DNA of 36,650 bases from Parapedobacter soli (GCF_025460835.1 NZ_JAMXAY010000003.1:140692-177341); one strand, 5' to 3'. Numbered from the stretch's first letter, positions 15,139 to 24,161 are shown. Program-made: numbers and translations. The notes: generated by a model not told the origin, from the sequence alone.

Positions 15139-16639
15139 CCCTATTTATCCCCTTTACGTGATTGATTATCTCGTTTGATATCTTCGCCAGCAGCTCATAA
15201 GGTAAATGCACCCAATCGGCTGTCATCCCGTCGAGGGAGCTGACGGCACGGAGCGCGACCACATGTTCATAAGTACGCTCGTCGCCCATCACGCCTACCG
15301 ACTGTATGGGGAGGAAAATCGTACCGGCCTGCCACACCTTATCATACCATCCCGATTCTCTCAGGTTCCGGACATAGATATCGTCAGCTTCTTGCAAAAT
15401 CCGTACCTTTTCGGAGGTGATTTCTCCCAGGATGCGGATGGCCAGGCCCGGGCCCGGGAAAGGGTGGCGCCCGAGGATACTGGGTGCGATGCCCAGCGCT
15501 TTCCCTACGCGGCGTACCTCATCTTTGAAAAGTGCCTTCAGCGGTTCCACCACCTTTAATTTCATGAAGTCAGGCAGTCCGCCCACGTTGTGGTGCGACT
15601 TGATCGTGGCCGAGGGGCCGTTCACCGAAATCGACTCGATCACATCCGGGTAGATGGTACCCTGGCCTAGCCATTTCACCTCCACCCCCGCTGGCAATTC
15701 CGCCTGCACGGCGTGCGCTGCTGCGTCAAATTCGTCGATGAATGCGGCACCGATGATTTTCCGCTTTTTCTCGGGCTCGCTCACGCCAGCCAGCTTCTGG
15801 TAGAATCGATCGCTCGCATTTATACCTTTGATGTTCAGCCCAATATGCCGGTACGACTCCAGTACTTGTTCAAACTCATTTTTACGCAACAACCCATGGT
15901 CCACAAAAACACAATGCAGGTTATCACCAATGGCCTGGTGCAACAATACCGCTGCCACCGTAGAGTCGACCCCGCCTGAGAGGGCCATGATCACATGGTC
16001 ATCGCCCAGCTGTTCTTTCAGCGTTGACACGGTTGTTTCCACGAACGCATCAGCCGTCCACGAAGGCGTGCACCCACAGATATCGATAACGAAATTTTTC
16101 AGCAACGTCGTTCCATCCGTACTGTGTGTGACCTCGGGGTGGAACTGGATGCCATACGTTTGGGTACCCTTGATGTGGTACGCGGCTACATCCACCTTAT
16201 CGGTGCTGGCAATGATCTCAAAATGCGATGGGATCGTGGATATGGTGTCGCCATGCGACATCCATACTTGGGAGCCGGCCGGGATATCCGCCAACAGTGC
16301 ACTCTCATGATTGACATATTGGAGGTTAGCGCGGCCATATTCACGGATGGTGGAAGCCACCACCGCTCCGCCCGAGTGCTGCGCGATATATTGTGCGCCA
16401 TAGCACACACCCAAGAGCGGGAACCGCTTTTGGATAGACTCGAAATCGATCTGCGGCGCGCCATCCTGGCGCACGGAATAGGGGCTTCCCGAAAAGATAA
16501 TGCCCTTTACCGAGGTGTCAAACTCCGGAATATGGGTATATGGATATATTTCACAATATACGTTCAACTCCCGCACCCGCCGCGCAATCAGTTGGGTATA
16601 CTGGGAGCCGAAATCAAGGATAACGATTTTTTCTGGCAT
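15089..16639 (-). CDS. guaA: GMP synthase (glutamine-hydrolysing)
   Basis: A 516-residue GuaA, making GMP from XMP with glutamine-derived ammonia and ATP. The class I glutaminase domain (about 1-190) has its triad at Cys79 (GVCYGAQ), His167 and Glu169 (FHPE). The ATP pyrophosphatase domain begins with SGGVDST at 221-227. The C-terminal dimerisation domain ends KPPATIEWE, as in the family. The open frame runs upstream of 16639 but the family start is [14 protein letters not shown], so ATG 16639 was chosen. It follows the alanine symporter by 29 bases and overlaps the lipoprotein gene downstream. Confidence 0.96.
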   Translation of the reverse strand: MPEKIVILDFGSQYTQLIARRVRELNVYCEIYPYTHIPEFDTSVKGIIFSGSPYSVRQDGAPQIDFESIQKRFPLLGVCYGAQYIAQHSGGAVVASTIREYGRANLQYVNHESALLADIPAGSQVWMSHGDTISTIPSHFEIIASTDKVDVAAYHIKGTQTYGIQFHPEVTHSTDGTTLLKNFVIDICGCTPSWTADAFVETTVSTLKEQLGDDHVIMALSGGVDSTVAAVLLHQAIGDNLHCVFVDHGLLRKNEFEQVLESYRHIGLNIKGINASDRFYQKLAGVSEPEKKRKIIGAAFIDEFDAAAHAVQAELPAGVEVKWLGQGTIYPDVIESISVNGPSATIKSHHNVGGLPDFMKLKVVEPLKALFKDEVRRVGKALGIAPSILGRHPFPGPGLAIRILGEITSEKVRILQEADDIYVRNLRESGWYDKVWQAGTIFLPIQSVGVMGDERTYEHVVALRAVSSLDGMTADWVHLPYELLAKISNEIINHVKGINRVVYDISSKPPATIEWE

Positions 16640-16643
16640 GGCG

Positions 16644-16651
16644 CAAAGGTA
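16644..16651 (-). promoter_or_regulatory. -7 box of guaA (leaderless)
   Basis: On the minus strand TACCTTTG followed by CGCC and the ATG. The box ends four bases before the start codon. No matching -33 TTTG was seen, but the arrangement is identical to that at pyrE. Confidence 0.45.
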
Positions 16652-16668
16652 CGTATAAGATACGAAAT

Positions 16669-18105
16669 CTACCCATTTTTTCGTTCCGACCACTCGCCGG
16701 CGTGCTTGATATCCCACTCATCCGCATTGAACACGGGGTCTTTGCCCCGGGCTCTTTGCTGGCGGTAATCTTTCAGCGCCTTCAAGGCCGGCTTTCGCAG
16801 CAGTATGATGGCAATCAGGTTGAGCCACGCCATCAGCCCCACACCGATATCACCTATGGTCCAGGCCAGCTCGGCTGTCTTGACGGTTCCGTAGTAGGTA
16901 GCGAAAAGGATCAGGGCTCGAAGCGCCCAGACGGCCCACCGCTGCTTGCCCCGCTTATCGAGGTAGCTGAGATTGGTCTCAGCCATGTAATAATAGGCCA
17001 TGATGGTGGTGAAGACAAAGAAGAACAGTGCCAGCGCCACAAAGCCCGCCCCAATGCTGGGGAAATGGTGGGCCACCGCATACTGGGTATATCCCGACCC
17101 TATTTCGACACCGGGGAGCTGCTCAACGAGGTACCCACCCTCAGGGTTCTGGACGTTATACTTTCCGGTAAATAAAATCATCAATGCCGTCGCCGTACAC
17201 ACAAACAAGGTATCCACATATACCGAAAACGCCTGCACCAGCCCCTGTTTGGCCGGGTGGCTTACCTCAGCGGCCGCAGCAGCGTGGGGGGCAGTACCCT
17301 GGCCGGCCTCGTTCGAGTATATACCGCGTTTCACACCCCATGATATTGCCATGCCGAGCATACCGCCGAAGGCAGGCTCGAAATCAAAAGCTGCCCTGAA
17401 GATCAGCCCGAACACCTCCGGGATATCCTTATAGTTGAGTGCGATGATAATCAGTGCCATCAGGATGTAACCCCCTGCCATGAAGGGCACCACCACTTCG
17501 GCCACTTTTGCAATACGCTTCACACCGCCGATGATGATCAGGCCCAGCAACACCACCAGTCCAATCCCTGTGTACTCCACCGGCACGTCGAACGCATTTT
17601 GTACCCCGATGGCAATGCTATTGCTTTGCACGCCCGGCAGGAAAAGCGCCGTACTTAGTATTGTGGCCACGGCAAAAACCACGGCATACCATTTCACCCC
17701 CAATCCCTTTTCGATATAGAACGCGGGACCGCCGCGGTACTCACCGTTGTTCACTTCCTTGTAAATCTGTCCCAGCGTCGCTTCTACGTAGGCCGAGGCC
17801 GCCCCGAGGAATGCGATGAGCCACATCCAAAATACCGCTCCCGGCCCGCCCATGGCGATGGCTGTAGCCACGCCCGCGATATTACCGGTGCCGATACGGC
17901 CCGACAATGCCATCGAGAAAGCCTGGAAGGAAGAAACACCCTTGGCCGATGAACCACCCCCGAACAGCAGTTTCACCATGTCTTTCAGATACCTTACCTG
18001 CAAAAAACCTGTTGCAAACGAAAAATAAACACCGACACCGATACACAGCACAACGAGCGCGTTGCTCCACACCACGTCGTTAATAGCTTTAAAAAACTGT
18101 TCCAT
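16669..18105 (-). CDS. Sodium:alanine/glycine symporter (AGCS family)
   Basis: A 478-residue inner-membrane carrier with about eleven hydrophobic segments. Family signatures are [27 protein letters not shown] (about 70-95, substrate and Na+ site), the [12 protein letters not shown] loop, and [23 protein letters not shown], typical of AGCS transporters. It imports alanine or glycine with Na+. The cytosolic tail is basic. It is the first gene of the minus-strand run leading into guaA, 29 bases downstream; guaA also has its own -7 box, so co-regulation is not certain. Confidence 0.95.
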   Translation of the reverse strand: MEQFFKAINDVVWSNALVVLCIGVGVYFSFATGFLQVRYLKDMVKLLFGGGSSAKGVSSFQAFSMALSGRIGTGNIAGVATAIAMGGPGAVFWMWLIAFLGAASAYVEATLGQIYKEVNNGEYRGGPAFYIEKGLGVKWYAVVFAVATILSTALFLPGVQSNSIAIGVQNAFDVPVEYTGIGLVVLLGLIIIGGVKRIAKVAEVVVPFMAGGYILMALIIIALNYKDIPEVFGLIFRAAFDFEPAFGGMLGMAISWGVKRGIYSNEAGQGTAPHAAAAAEVSHPAKQGLVQAFSVYVDTLFVCTATALMILFTGKYNVQNPEGGYLVEQLPGVEIGSGYTQYAVAHHFPSIGAGFVALALFFFVFTTIMAYYYMAETNLSYLDKRGKQRWAVWALRALILFATYYGTVKTAELAWTIGDIGVGLMAWLNLIAIILLRKPALKALKDYRQQRARGKDPVFNADEWDIKHAGEWSERKNG

Positions 18106-18231
18106 AACGTCTTACAACCGATACGGTTGCCTGTTCAATTGTTTTAATGGTTAGTAAATCATTCACTGGCCGCAAAATAGGGAATTCTGCAGGATTCGCA
18201 ATGGCATTTCACACCGATTGCCGAGAAAGTC

Positions 18232-18263
18232 AAAAAAAAACACCTATCGCTAGGTGTTTTTTT
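18232..18263 (-). terminator. Rho-independent terminator of fba
   Basis: Perfect 6-bp stem CACCTA/TAGGTG with a TCGC loop, flanked by nine A and seven T residues. On the minus strand it follows the fba stop by about 33 bases and ends in nine T residues. Confidence 0.88.
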
Positions 18264-18296
18264 ATTAACCAATAAGAAACGGCAAGTTTCCTATGT

Positions 18297-19376
18297 TTAC
18301 AGTTTGCTGTTTGCGTCTATGGCATTCAATTCTTCGAACGCCTGCGTCAAGCGCTTCACGAAGCTCTCCTCACCCTTGCGCAGCCAAACGCGCGGGTCGT
18401 AGTATTTTTTGTTTGGCGAGTCGGGACCCTCGGGGTTTCCGATCTGGCCTTGCAGATACCCTTCGTTGGCTTGGTAGTATTTACGTACCCCATCCCAGAA
18501 AGCCCACTGCATGTCGGTGTCGAGGTTCATTTTCACCGCACCATAAGAAATCGCTTCGGTGATCTCTTCGGGAGCCGATCCGGAGCCACCGTGGAAAACA
18601 AAATTGACCGGTTTCTCAGCCGACAGGCCAAATTTCTCGCGGATATATTCCTGCGAATTGTGGAGGATAACGGGTTGCAACTTCACATTGCCCGGTTTAT
18701 ATACGCCATGCACGTTTCCAAAAGCTGCAGCCACGGTAAATTTGTCGCTCACTTTCTTCAGTTCCTCATACGCATAAGCTACTTCTTCCGGCTGGGTATA
18801 TAACTTGGAGCTATCCAGGTCGGTATTGTCTACCCCATCCTCTTCCCCGCCGGTTACACCAAGCTCGATTTCAATGGTCATACCGAGTGGTTTCATCCGT
18901 TCGAGGTACTTCTTAGAAACTGCTATATTTTCCTCGATAGGCTCTTCGGACAAGTCGAGCATATGGGAGGAAAACAATGGTTTGCCGTGCTGCTTGAAGA
19001 ACTGCTCACCATGGTCTAGCATACCGTCGATCCACGGCAACAGCTTCTTGGCGGCATGGTCTGTATGGAGTATAACAGCTACGCCGTAATGCTCGGCCAA
19101 CAGGTGTACGTGGTGGGCGGCGGATACCGCACCGAGGATGCACGCCTTCAGGCCGTCGTTGTTCATCGACTTGCCGGCGTAGAATTGTGCACCGCCGTTA
19201 GACAGTTGGATAATCACGGGTGAATTAACCGCTTTGGCGGTTTCCATCACCGCATTTATAGAATCCGTGCCAATGATATTGACCGCGGGAAGGGCAAACT
19301 TATGTGTTTTAGCGATCTCAAATAACTCCTGTACTGCATCGCCTGTGACAACCCCTTTAAAATCTTTCAAACTCAT
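18297..19376 (-). CDS. fba: Class II fructose-bisphosphate aldolase
   Basis: A 359-residue zinc-dependent aldolase of the FbaA type (glycolysis/gluconeogenesis: fructose-1,6-bisphosphate to GAP and DHAP). By motif, Asp106 (catalytic) and His107 (zinc) lie in LHTDHAAKK, His223 in FGNVHGVY and His262 in FHGGSGS, the last two being further zinc ligands. ELGVTGGEEDG (171-181) is the class II-A loop. Length is normal. It is a single-gene unit closed by a strong terminator. A TACTTTCG box (19408-19415, minus) 31 bases upstream of the ATG is a near-consensus -7 element. Confidence 0.96.
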   Translation of the reverse strand: MSLKDFKGVVTGDAVQELFEIAKTHKFALPAVNIIGTDSINAVMETAKAVNSPVIIQLSNGGAQFYAGKSMNNDGLKACILGAVSAAHHVHLLAEHYGVAVILHTDHAAKKLLPWIDGMLDHGEQFFKQHGKPLFSSHMLDLSEEPIEENIAVSKKYLERMKPLGMTIEIELGVTGGEEDGVDNTDLDSSKLYTQPEEVAYAYEELKKVSDKFTVAAAFGNVHGVYKPGNVKLQPVILHNSQEYIREKFGLSAEKPVNFVFHGGSGSAPEEITEAISYGAVKMNLDTDMQWAFWDGVRKYYQANEGYLQGQIGNPEGPDSPNKKYYDPRVWLRKGEESFVKRLTQAFEELNAIDANSKL

Positions 19377-19493
19377 GGTATTCTTTTTATTACGTTGTTT
19401 TAGGCCCCGAAAGTAGGGATAATTTTTGAGAAATCGTAATTCCTACTCCATCGTAATTCGCGTAAACGTATACATATCTTCGGCAGCCGGAGA

Positions 19494-19509
19494 TGTTCTG
19501 CTCAGAACA
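19494..19509 (-). repeat. Small hairpin at the ATPase stop codon
   Basis: TGTTCTG/CAGAACA, a 7-bp stem with a two-base loop, overlaps the stop codon of the minus-strand ATPase gene. Without a T-run it is a poor terminator. Confidence 0.3.
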
Positions 19510-20686
19510 GATCCGACGGGTTAATCGTCAAAAATTCTTCCCACGGGATACCTGATTTGCCAACCAATAACATCTTATCCGGCGCTACTGCTTTGCGGAA
19601 CGCCGGCATATTAATGCCCGTTTGCGTGTTGCCGCTTTTCACCTCGACACCGATTACCCTTCCTCGGCGTTCCAAAACGAAATCCACTTCGTATCCACCC
19701 TCCCGCCAATAAGAAAGCTGCCACCCGTCGGTGAAAGCCCCGTTTATCAAGTGTGCCCCGATGGCAGACTCAACAATATGTCCCCATTCATCCGGCTGCT
19801 GGCGTATTTCATCAAACTGCTCATCGCGCTGCGCGCTGATTAACGCGGTGTTGTGCACCTGAAATTTGGGACTCGATGAACGCTTCCGCACCAATTTTGA
19901 ATCATATTTCTCCAGCCCGCTGAGCAAACCAGCGGTATTCAGCAACCCGAGATAGTGTGCCAATGTTGTTGTATTACCAGCATCTACCAACTGGCCGAGC
20001 ATTTTGGTATATGCCACGATTTTCCCCGAATAAACGTACCCCAATTCAAACAGGCGCTTCATTAATGCCGGCTTATCCACCCGGGTCAACATCAGGATAT
20101 CGCGGGATATGCTCGTTTCAATCAATGAATCGTGCACATAACGTTTCCACCGATTTTCATCATCGATCAGCGTGGCCGCGCCGGGATACGCACCAAACCA
20201 ACAGTAAGTAGGGGCATCCCAGCCAAACGCATCCCGCATTTCGGCAAAAGACCAATGCCCCAGATAGGAGGTCTCGAACCTTCCCGCGAGCGACTCGGTC
20301 AGTCCCTGCTGCAGCAACAGCCGCGACGAGCCTAATAGTATCACTTTAATGTTTCGCTGCTCCCTACTGTCCGTATCCCAAAGGAGCTTGACGGTCTCGC
20401 TCCAGTTTTGTATTTTCTGTATTTCATCAATAACCAGCAGAAATTCAGGCGCTGCGCGTTGTTCAAACATTAGTCGTGCCGCCTCCCACTGCTGTTCGAG
20501 CCAAGCGCCCCCGGCGGCAGGAACCGCGTCTGCCGTCGCAAAATGAAACGGATAGCCATAAGCATCCGTTAGTTGATTTACCAGCGTCGTTTTACCGACT
20601 TGCCGAGGCCCCATAATCACCTGTATGAATCTTCTAGGCTCTTCTATACGACTCTTAATATCCTTTAAATAAGGTCTTTCGTACAT
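19502..20686 (-). CDS. AAA ATPase with DUF4143 C-terminal domain
   Basis: A 394-residue protein of the widespread AAA_14 plus DUF4143 group, whose role remains unclear. Walker A is GPRQVGKT (26-33), Walker B is LLVIDEIQK, and LLGSSRLLL is the sensor-like strand. The C-terminal domain contains YEVDFVLE ... GVEVKSG, an Asp/Glu-x-Lys arrangement seen in PD-(D/E)xK nuclease folds. The start is ATG 20686 (MYERPYLKDI), the family start; TTG codons upstream are less likely because they would lie in the operator region. It stands alone on the minus strand and its promoter carries two abutting palindromes, which implies tight, probably self-acting, control. Confidence 0.88.
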   Translation of the reverse strand: MYERPYLKDIKSRIEEPRRFIQVIMGPRQVGKTTLVNQLTDAYGYPFHFATADAVPAAGGAWLEQQWEAARLMFEQRAAPEFLLVIDEIQKIQNWSETVKLLWDTDSREQRNIKVILLGSSRLLLQQGLTESLAGRFETSYLGHWSFAEMRDAFGWDAPTYCWFGAYPGAATLIDDENRWKRYVHDSLIETSISRDILMLTRVDKPALMKRLFELGYVYSGKIVAYTKMLGQLVDAGNTTTLAHYLGLLNTAGLLSGLEKYDSKLVRKRSSSPKFQVHNTALISAQRDEQFDEIRQQPDEWGHIVESAIGAHLINGAFTDGWQLSYWREGGYEVDFVLERRGRVIGVEVKSGNTQTGINMPAFRKAVAPDKMLLVGKSGIPWEEFLTINPSDLF

Positions 20687-20695
20687 AATTTCAAA

Positions 20696-20717
20696 TTTAC
20701 TCAACACAATGAGCAAA
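20696..20717. repeat. 22-bp near-perfect palindrome (operator copy 2)
   Basis: TTTACTCA and TGAGCAAA arms around ACACAA. One arm differs by a single base from the copy that follows at 20718. It covers the predicted transcription start of the ATPase gene. Confidence 0.6.
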
Positions 20718-20744
20718 TTTACTCAATATATTGAGTAAACCAAA
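20714..20744 (-). promoter_or_regulatory. Consensus promoter of the AAA/DUF4143 ATPase gene
   Basis: On the minus strand: -33 TTTG (20741-20744), a 19-base spacer and -7 TAAATTTG (20714-20721). The spacer is filled almost exactly by the perfect 22-bp palindrome, so a bound dimer would block polymerase. Confidence 0.7.
20718..20739. repeat. 22-bp perfect palindrome (operator copy 1)
   Basis: TTTACTCAATA followed by its exact complement TATTGAGTAAA. It abuts copy 2 with no gap, so the two centres are 22 bases apart, two DNA turns. Confidence 0.7.
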
Positions 20745-20753
20745 TATTTGGTT
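20738..20753. repeat. 16-bp perfect palindrome containing the -33 box
   Basis: AACCAAATATTTGGTT reads the same on both strands and holds the TTTG of the ATPase promoter. It differs in sequence from the two 22-bp copies. Confidence 0.5.
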
Positions 20754-20808
20754 AACGAATGTTAAAACCAATGGATATAAGCGAGCCTGCTGTTACCTTT
20801 ACCGCACC

Positions 20809-21576
20809 ATGTATGAAAGCCGTCGTTTCATATCGTTGTATTTACTGTTTGCCTGCGGTTTGCTACCCATCGTGGCGCAGGCGCAGTACCTTGGTGGTGT
20901 GGCGCGCGACCGTGAAACGGGGCAGGCCATCCGGGCGGCCAGCATCACCATAGGCAATCTCCGCACCTCTACCGATGCGTCGGGGCGTTTCGGCATCACC
21001 GGTTTCATCAGCTTCCCCGCTACCCTCTCCGTTTCGCACATCGGCTATGAGCCGGTATCCCTTACCCTTTACTCGGCCCCCGACACGCTGCTTTACCTTT
21101 CATTGCTAAGCAAAACCATCGGCCTCGCCGAGGTCCGTATACTCGGCAAGCGCAACTCCGTGAAAGACTCCCTTTGGATGCGTGAGGAATATGCCGATCA
21201 GTTCAACTTCAAACCGGTGAAGCCGTGGCAGGCGCTCACGCTCGCACCCGTGGGCATCGGCATCAACCTCAATGTACTATTTGCTTCGTTCTCGCGCGAG
21301 CAGAAACGGGCCAAAATACTGAAGGCCGCACTCATCCGCGATGAGCACGAAGATTACGTGGACCGCCGGTACACGAAAGCGCTCATCCAAGCGCAAACGG
21401 ATATCCCTGACGCCGAATTGGATGTCTTCCACTGGTTTTTCCGGCCCACATACGAACAATTGCTTGGGTTTTCAGACTACGACCTGCTCATGTATATACG
21501 TGACAAATACCAGGATTTCAGCACGCGTAGGGAAGCTTACCCGGCGAGGGTGCCGGGGCTTGTTGGGGGACCATGA
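20809..21576 (+). CDS. Secreted protein with carboxypeptidase-regulatory-like domain
   Basis: A 255-residue protein: signal peptide (RRFISLYLLFACGLLPIVAQAQ), then a beta-sandwich carboxypeptidase-regulatory-like domain (about 28-105: GGVARDRETGQAIRAASITIGN ... FPATLSVSHIGYEPVSLTL, the same fold as at the front of SusC proteins), then a charged alpha-helical tail with no known motif. Stand-alone proteins of this build are common in Bacteroidota and of unknown function. ATG 20809 gives a proper signal peptide; the frame is open upstream but lies in the ATPase promoter. It diverges from the ATPase gene and might share its palindromes. Confidence 0.8.
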   Translation: MYESRRFISLYLLFACGLLPIVAQAQYLGGVARDRETGQAIRAASITIGNLRTSTDASGRFGITGFISFPATLSVSHIGYEPVSLTLYSAPDTLLYLSLLSKTIGLAEVRILGKRNSVKDSLWMREEYADQFNFKPVKPWQALTLAPVGIGINLNVLFASFSREQKRAKILKAALIRDEHEDYVDRRYTKALIQAQTDIPDAELDVFHWFFRPTYEQLLGFSDYDLLMYIRDKYQDFSTRREAYPARVPGLVGGP

Positions 21577-21625
21577 GCAATTTTAAATGCCCTATAAAGC
21601 AGATTTATTTGAATTGTGCCCTTCA

Positions 21626-21657
21626 TTTGCAAACCAGAGCAATAACCTTTATCTTTG
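21626..21657 (+). promoter_or_regulatory. Consensus promoter of the RelE/ParE-type module
   Basis: -33 TTTG (21626-21629), a 20-base spacer and -7 TATCTTTG (21650-21657), both exact matches. The position rules out the TTG at 21655 as the antitoxin start and supports ATG 21676. Confidence 0.75.
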
Positions 21658-21675
21658 TTAGGCAACATAAATGCG

Positions 21676-21903
21676 ATGACGACACTGACCGTAAATATCG
21701 ATGACCAAGGTACTGAACAGCGAGTCAGGGCCCTACTAGATAAGTTAGGATTAAATTATTCCATCCATGCAGACAATTCTTCCAAATGGTGGGAAGATGA
21801 ATTAATAGTAAAGGAGTTGGATAAGCGTTCGGCTGACTTAACATCCGGGAGAGATTCAGGCGTACCCTTTGCTGAAATAAAGAAACGATTGTTATCCAGA
21901 TAA
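21676..21903 (+). CDS. Antitoxin partner of RelE/ParE-type toxin
   Basis: A 75-residue protein. An N-terminal strand (TTLTVNIDD) and helix (TEQRVRALLDKLGL) are followed by an acidic middle (WWEDELIVKELDKRSADL) and the tail SGRDSGVPFAEIKKRLLS, which resembles the toxin-neutralising tails of RelB-like antitoxins. The gene is 19 bases upstream of a RelE/ParE-fold gene on the same strand. ATG 21676 is chosen because a complete promoter ends 18 bases before it. It is probably autoregulatory together with the toxin. Confidence 0.75.
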   Translation: MTTLTVNIDDQGTEQRVRALLDKLGLNYSIHADNSSKWWEDELIVKELDKRSADLTSGRDSGVPFAEIKKRLLSR

Positions 21904-21922
21904 CCCATCAACCGCCTAAGCC

Positions 21923-22222
21923 TTGCCGAATACCGTTATTATATCATCAGCCGCTGAAAAAGAATTACAGGATTCTTTTGAATGGTATGAAGAACAACGC
22001 CTCGGACTAGGCGAACGATTCCTTAACCAAATTGACGCTGCGGTAATGACTGTTGGCAACAACCCTCAACTATTTCCTGTAAAAGTTGGCACCTACCGTC
22101 AATACGTTGTGTCTACCTTCCCTTTCGTCATCGTTTATGAATATATACCAGAAAACCAATTGGTATACATTCTACATATCTTCCACACCAGTCGGCATCC
22201 TAAGAAGAAGCTTAGGACATAA
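21923..22222 (+). CDS. RelE/ParE-family toxin
   Basis: A 99-residue protein with the RelE/ParE fold signature: ISSAAEKELQDSFEWYEEQRLGLGERFLNQID at the front, then NPQLFPVKVGTYRQYVVSTFPFVIVYEY and the final ILHIFHTSRHPKKK. The group includes ribosome-dependent mRNA interferases and gyrase poisons; sequence alone does not decide which. The only usable start is TTG 21923, since an in-frame stop lies two codons upstream at 21917-21919. It is the second gene of the module; low initiation from TTG would keep toxin below antitoxin. Confidence 0.82.
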   Translation: MPNTVIISSAAEKELQDSFEWYEEQRLGLGERFLNQIDAAVMTVGNNPQLFPVKVGTYRQYVVSTFPFVIVYEYIPENQLVYILHIFHTSRHPKKKLRT

Positions 22223-22257
22223 CGTTGTCACCATCGAATACCACCTTTGCCATATCC

Positions 22258-22773
22258 ATGACTCACAAACTAAAAAATCCTATGGGTTACGAAACAATAT
22301 ACGCAGCCACCAACGCCGAATGGCGCAAGTGGCTTCGCGAAAACCACGAAACGAAACAAGGCATATGGCTCATCCAATACAAAAAGCACTCCGGTAAGCC
22401 CACCATCAGTTGGACCGAGGCGGTCGATGGGGCCCTGTGCTTCGGTTGGATAGACAGCATTGAAACGGCAAACCTTAAAACCATGTGTGACTTCACCGCC
22501 CAACTAGAAAAGAGATCATCCGGTGCATCTCATTCCTCAATGCCTAGGTCAGCATCCAACCTTGGGTTAATGCAGCCTCACGCCTACTTCCTTCGCCCAA
22601 ATGGTGTAATCACGCTGCATGCTTTCAACAACATGGGGGTAGTTCCCGCTCAGATCGTGCATTTCGACGGGATCCGCTGCCAAATCGAACAACTCGTATC
22701 CGCCACTGCTCCCTCCAACCAGTTTCCAGTCGCCCTGCCTTATTGCCCACTTGCCAAGATGTTCCCAATATAA
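22258..22773 (+). pseudogene. Truncated YdeI/OmpD-associated-family gene
   Basis: The first part (MGYETIYAATNAEWRKWLRE ... ISWTEAVDGALCFGWIDSI) is a clear match to the start of the YdeI/OmpD-associated family, which is normally about 190 residues. After GWIDSI (around 22460) the similarity stops and the frame drifts through non-conserved sequence. It then runs antisense to the 3' end of the sulfatase gene until a stop at 22773. No other frame restores the family's middle and C-terminal parts, so a deletion or replacement rather than a simple frameshift is likely. ATG 22258 and ATG 22282 are both possible starts. A functional product is unlikely. Confidence 0.6.
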
Positions 22774-24150
22774 TGTCCGTTTTCCGGTATCAGCACCCGA
22801 AAAGGCGGGCATCAACGAAATCCCCCTTGATGGTACAACATCACGTCCCTCCCGTTGCATCGGATAATCCGCACCGGCAATTGCCGTACAGGTGGCCATG
22901 ATATCGACGATATGCCCAACGGCATCGGTCAATGTACCGGGATGTTTTATAACCGCGGGCCAATGCGCAATCAGCGGTGTGAGTATTCCACCTTCGTGGG
23001 TCCACGACTTGTATTTCCGGTAAGGCGTATTGGAAACATTGGCCCAAGGCTCATCATAAGCGACATAAGATCCCCGTTCACCAACCTTGCTGCCTTCCTG
23101 GTTCAGCTTCCGTCCATCGATGTTTTCGGCACATCCGCCATTGTCGGAAAGGAAAAGGATCAATGTGTTATCAAGTTTGCCCTGGCGCTCCAAGGTTTCT
23201 ACAACTTTACCGATGCCCTGGTCCATTCGGTCGACCATCGCGGCGTAAACTTCCATGCGGTCCGCCCAATCGCCGTGATCGGCAATGCTATCCCAAGCAG
23301 GGATACCCGATGTACGGGGAGACAAGGGGTAGTGCTGGTCGATGATACCGAGCTGTTTCATCCGTTCGTAACGCTGTTCCCGGATGGTATCCCAACCCGC
23401 GTCAAATCGGCCTTTATACCGCGCAATATCTTCCTCATGCGCATGGAGGGGCCAATGGGGGGCTGTATACGCGAGGTACATGAAAAAGGGTTGATCGGGG
23501 TCTTCCCCTTCATGCTTTTCAAGAAAAGCAATCGCCGTGTCCGTGAATGCGTCTGTCATGTAAAACCCCTCCGCAGGTGGGAACCAAGGTTCGTCATCGT
23601 GCACCATCTGTCGTACACGGGGCTCTTCGACTAGCTCAAAATAGCTGCTTGCACCACTGATCAAACCGAAATAGCGGTCAAATCCACGTTGCCGCGGCCA
23701 ATGTTCGGGGCGCTCGCCTACGTGCCATTTTCCCGACATGTACGTGCTATAGCCAGCTTGTTTCAGCACTTCTGCGATGGTCACGCAATCTTGGTCAAGA
23801 TAGCCTTGGTACGGCCCCGGCTTTGGCTCGCTATGCACATCCGAGACCATCCCTCCCATGCCCGCCTCGTGGGGATACACGCCGGTAAGCAGGGATGCGC
23901 GCGTGGGACAGCACCGGGCTGCGTTATAGAACGTTCGGAACCGTAATCCCTCGGCCGCCAGCTGGTCCAGGTTGGGAGTGGCGGCCTCCCCGCCATAGCA
24001 CCCCAGATCGGAATACCCCATATCGTCGGCAAGGATGATCACAATATTCGGACGATCAGCGGGCGCCTGTTGGCCAAAGACCGGATTGGCCAACGCCAAT
24101 CCGGTAAAATAGATCATCATCGAAGCTATCAACTGTTTTTCCCTATTCAT
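22567..24150 (-). CDS. Family S1 sulfatase (arylsulfatase-like), exported
   Basis: A 527-residue sulfatase with an N-terminal signal peptide (ends near VFGQ). The CxPxR signature is CCPTR with Cys80 as the residue converted to formylglycine. Metal-binding aspartates appear in ILADDMGYSDLG (Asp42, Asp43) and LFLSDNGG, and GKWHVG carries the catalytic-site lysine and histidine. Length and order are complete. It hydrolyses sulfate esters, here most likely on a polysaccharide, since it starts 11 bases after the susD stop and closes the sigma/FecR/SusC/SusD operon. ATG 24150 was chosen because sequence further upstream is susD read in another frame. The substrate is unknown. Confidence 0.92.
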   Translation of the reverse strand: MNREKQLIASMMIYFTGLALANPVFGQQAPADRPNIVIILADDMGYSDLGCYGGEAATPNLDQLAAEGLRFRTFYNAARCCPTRASLLTGVYPHEAGMGGMVSDVHSEPKPGPYQGYLDQDCVTIAEVLKQAGYSTYMSGKWHVGERPEHWPRQRGFDRYFGLISGASSYFELVEEPRVRQMVHDDEPWFPPAEGFYMTDAFTDTAIAFLEKHEGEDPDQPFFMYLAYTAPHWPLHAHEEDIARYKGRFDAGWDTIREQRYERMKQLGIIDQHYPLSPRTSGIPAWDSIADHGDWADRMEVYAAMVDRMDQGIGKVVETLERQGKLDNTLILFLSDNGGCAENIDGRKLNQEGSKVGERGSYVAYDEPWANVSNTPYRKYKSWTHEGGILTPLIAHWPAVIKHPGTLTDAVGHIVDIMATCTAIAGADYPMQREGRDVVPSRGISLMPAFSGADTGKRTLYWEHLGKWAIRQGDWKLVGGSSGGYELFDLAADPVEMHDLSGNYPHVVESMQRDYTIWAKEVGVRLH

Positions 24151-24161
24151 ATATGTAGTGT

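Noticed and set aside
16640-16717. N-terminal extension of guaA
   Set aside because: GuaA proteins begin at [14 protein letters not shown]; the extension covers the -7 box and the end of the symporter gene.
22487-22773. Frame continuing from the YdeI-like gene as a genuine C-terminal domain
   Set aside because: From 22567 onward it is simply the antisense of the sulfatase 3' end and has no similarity to the family.
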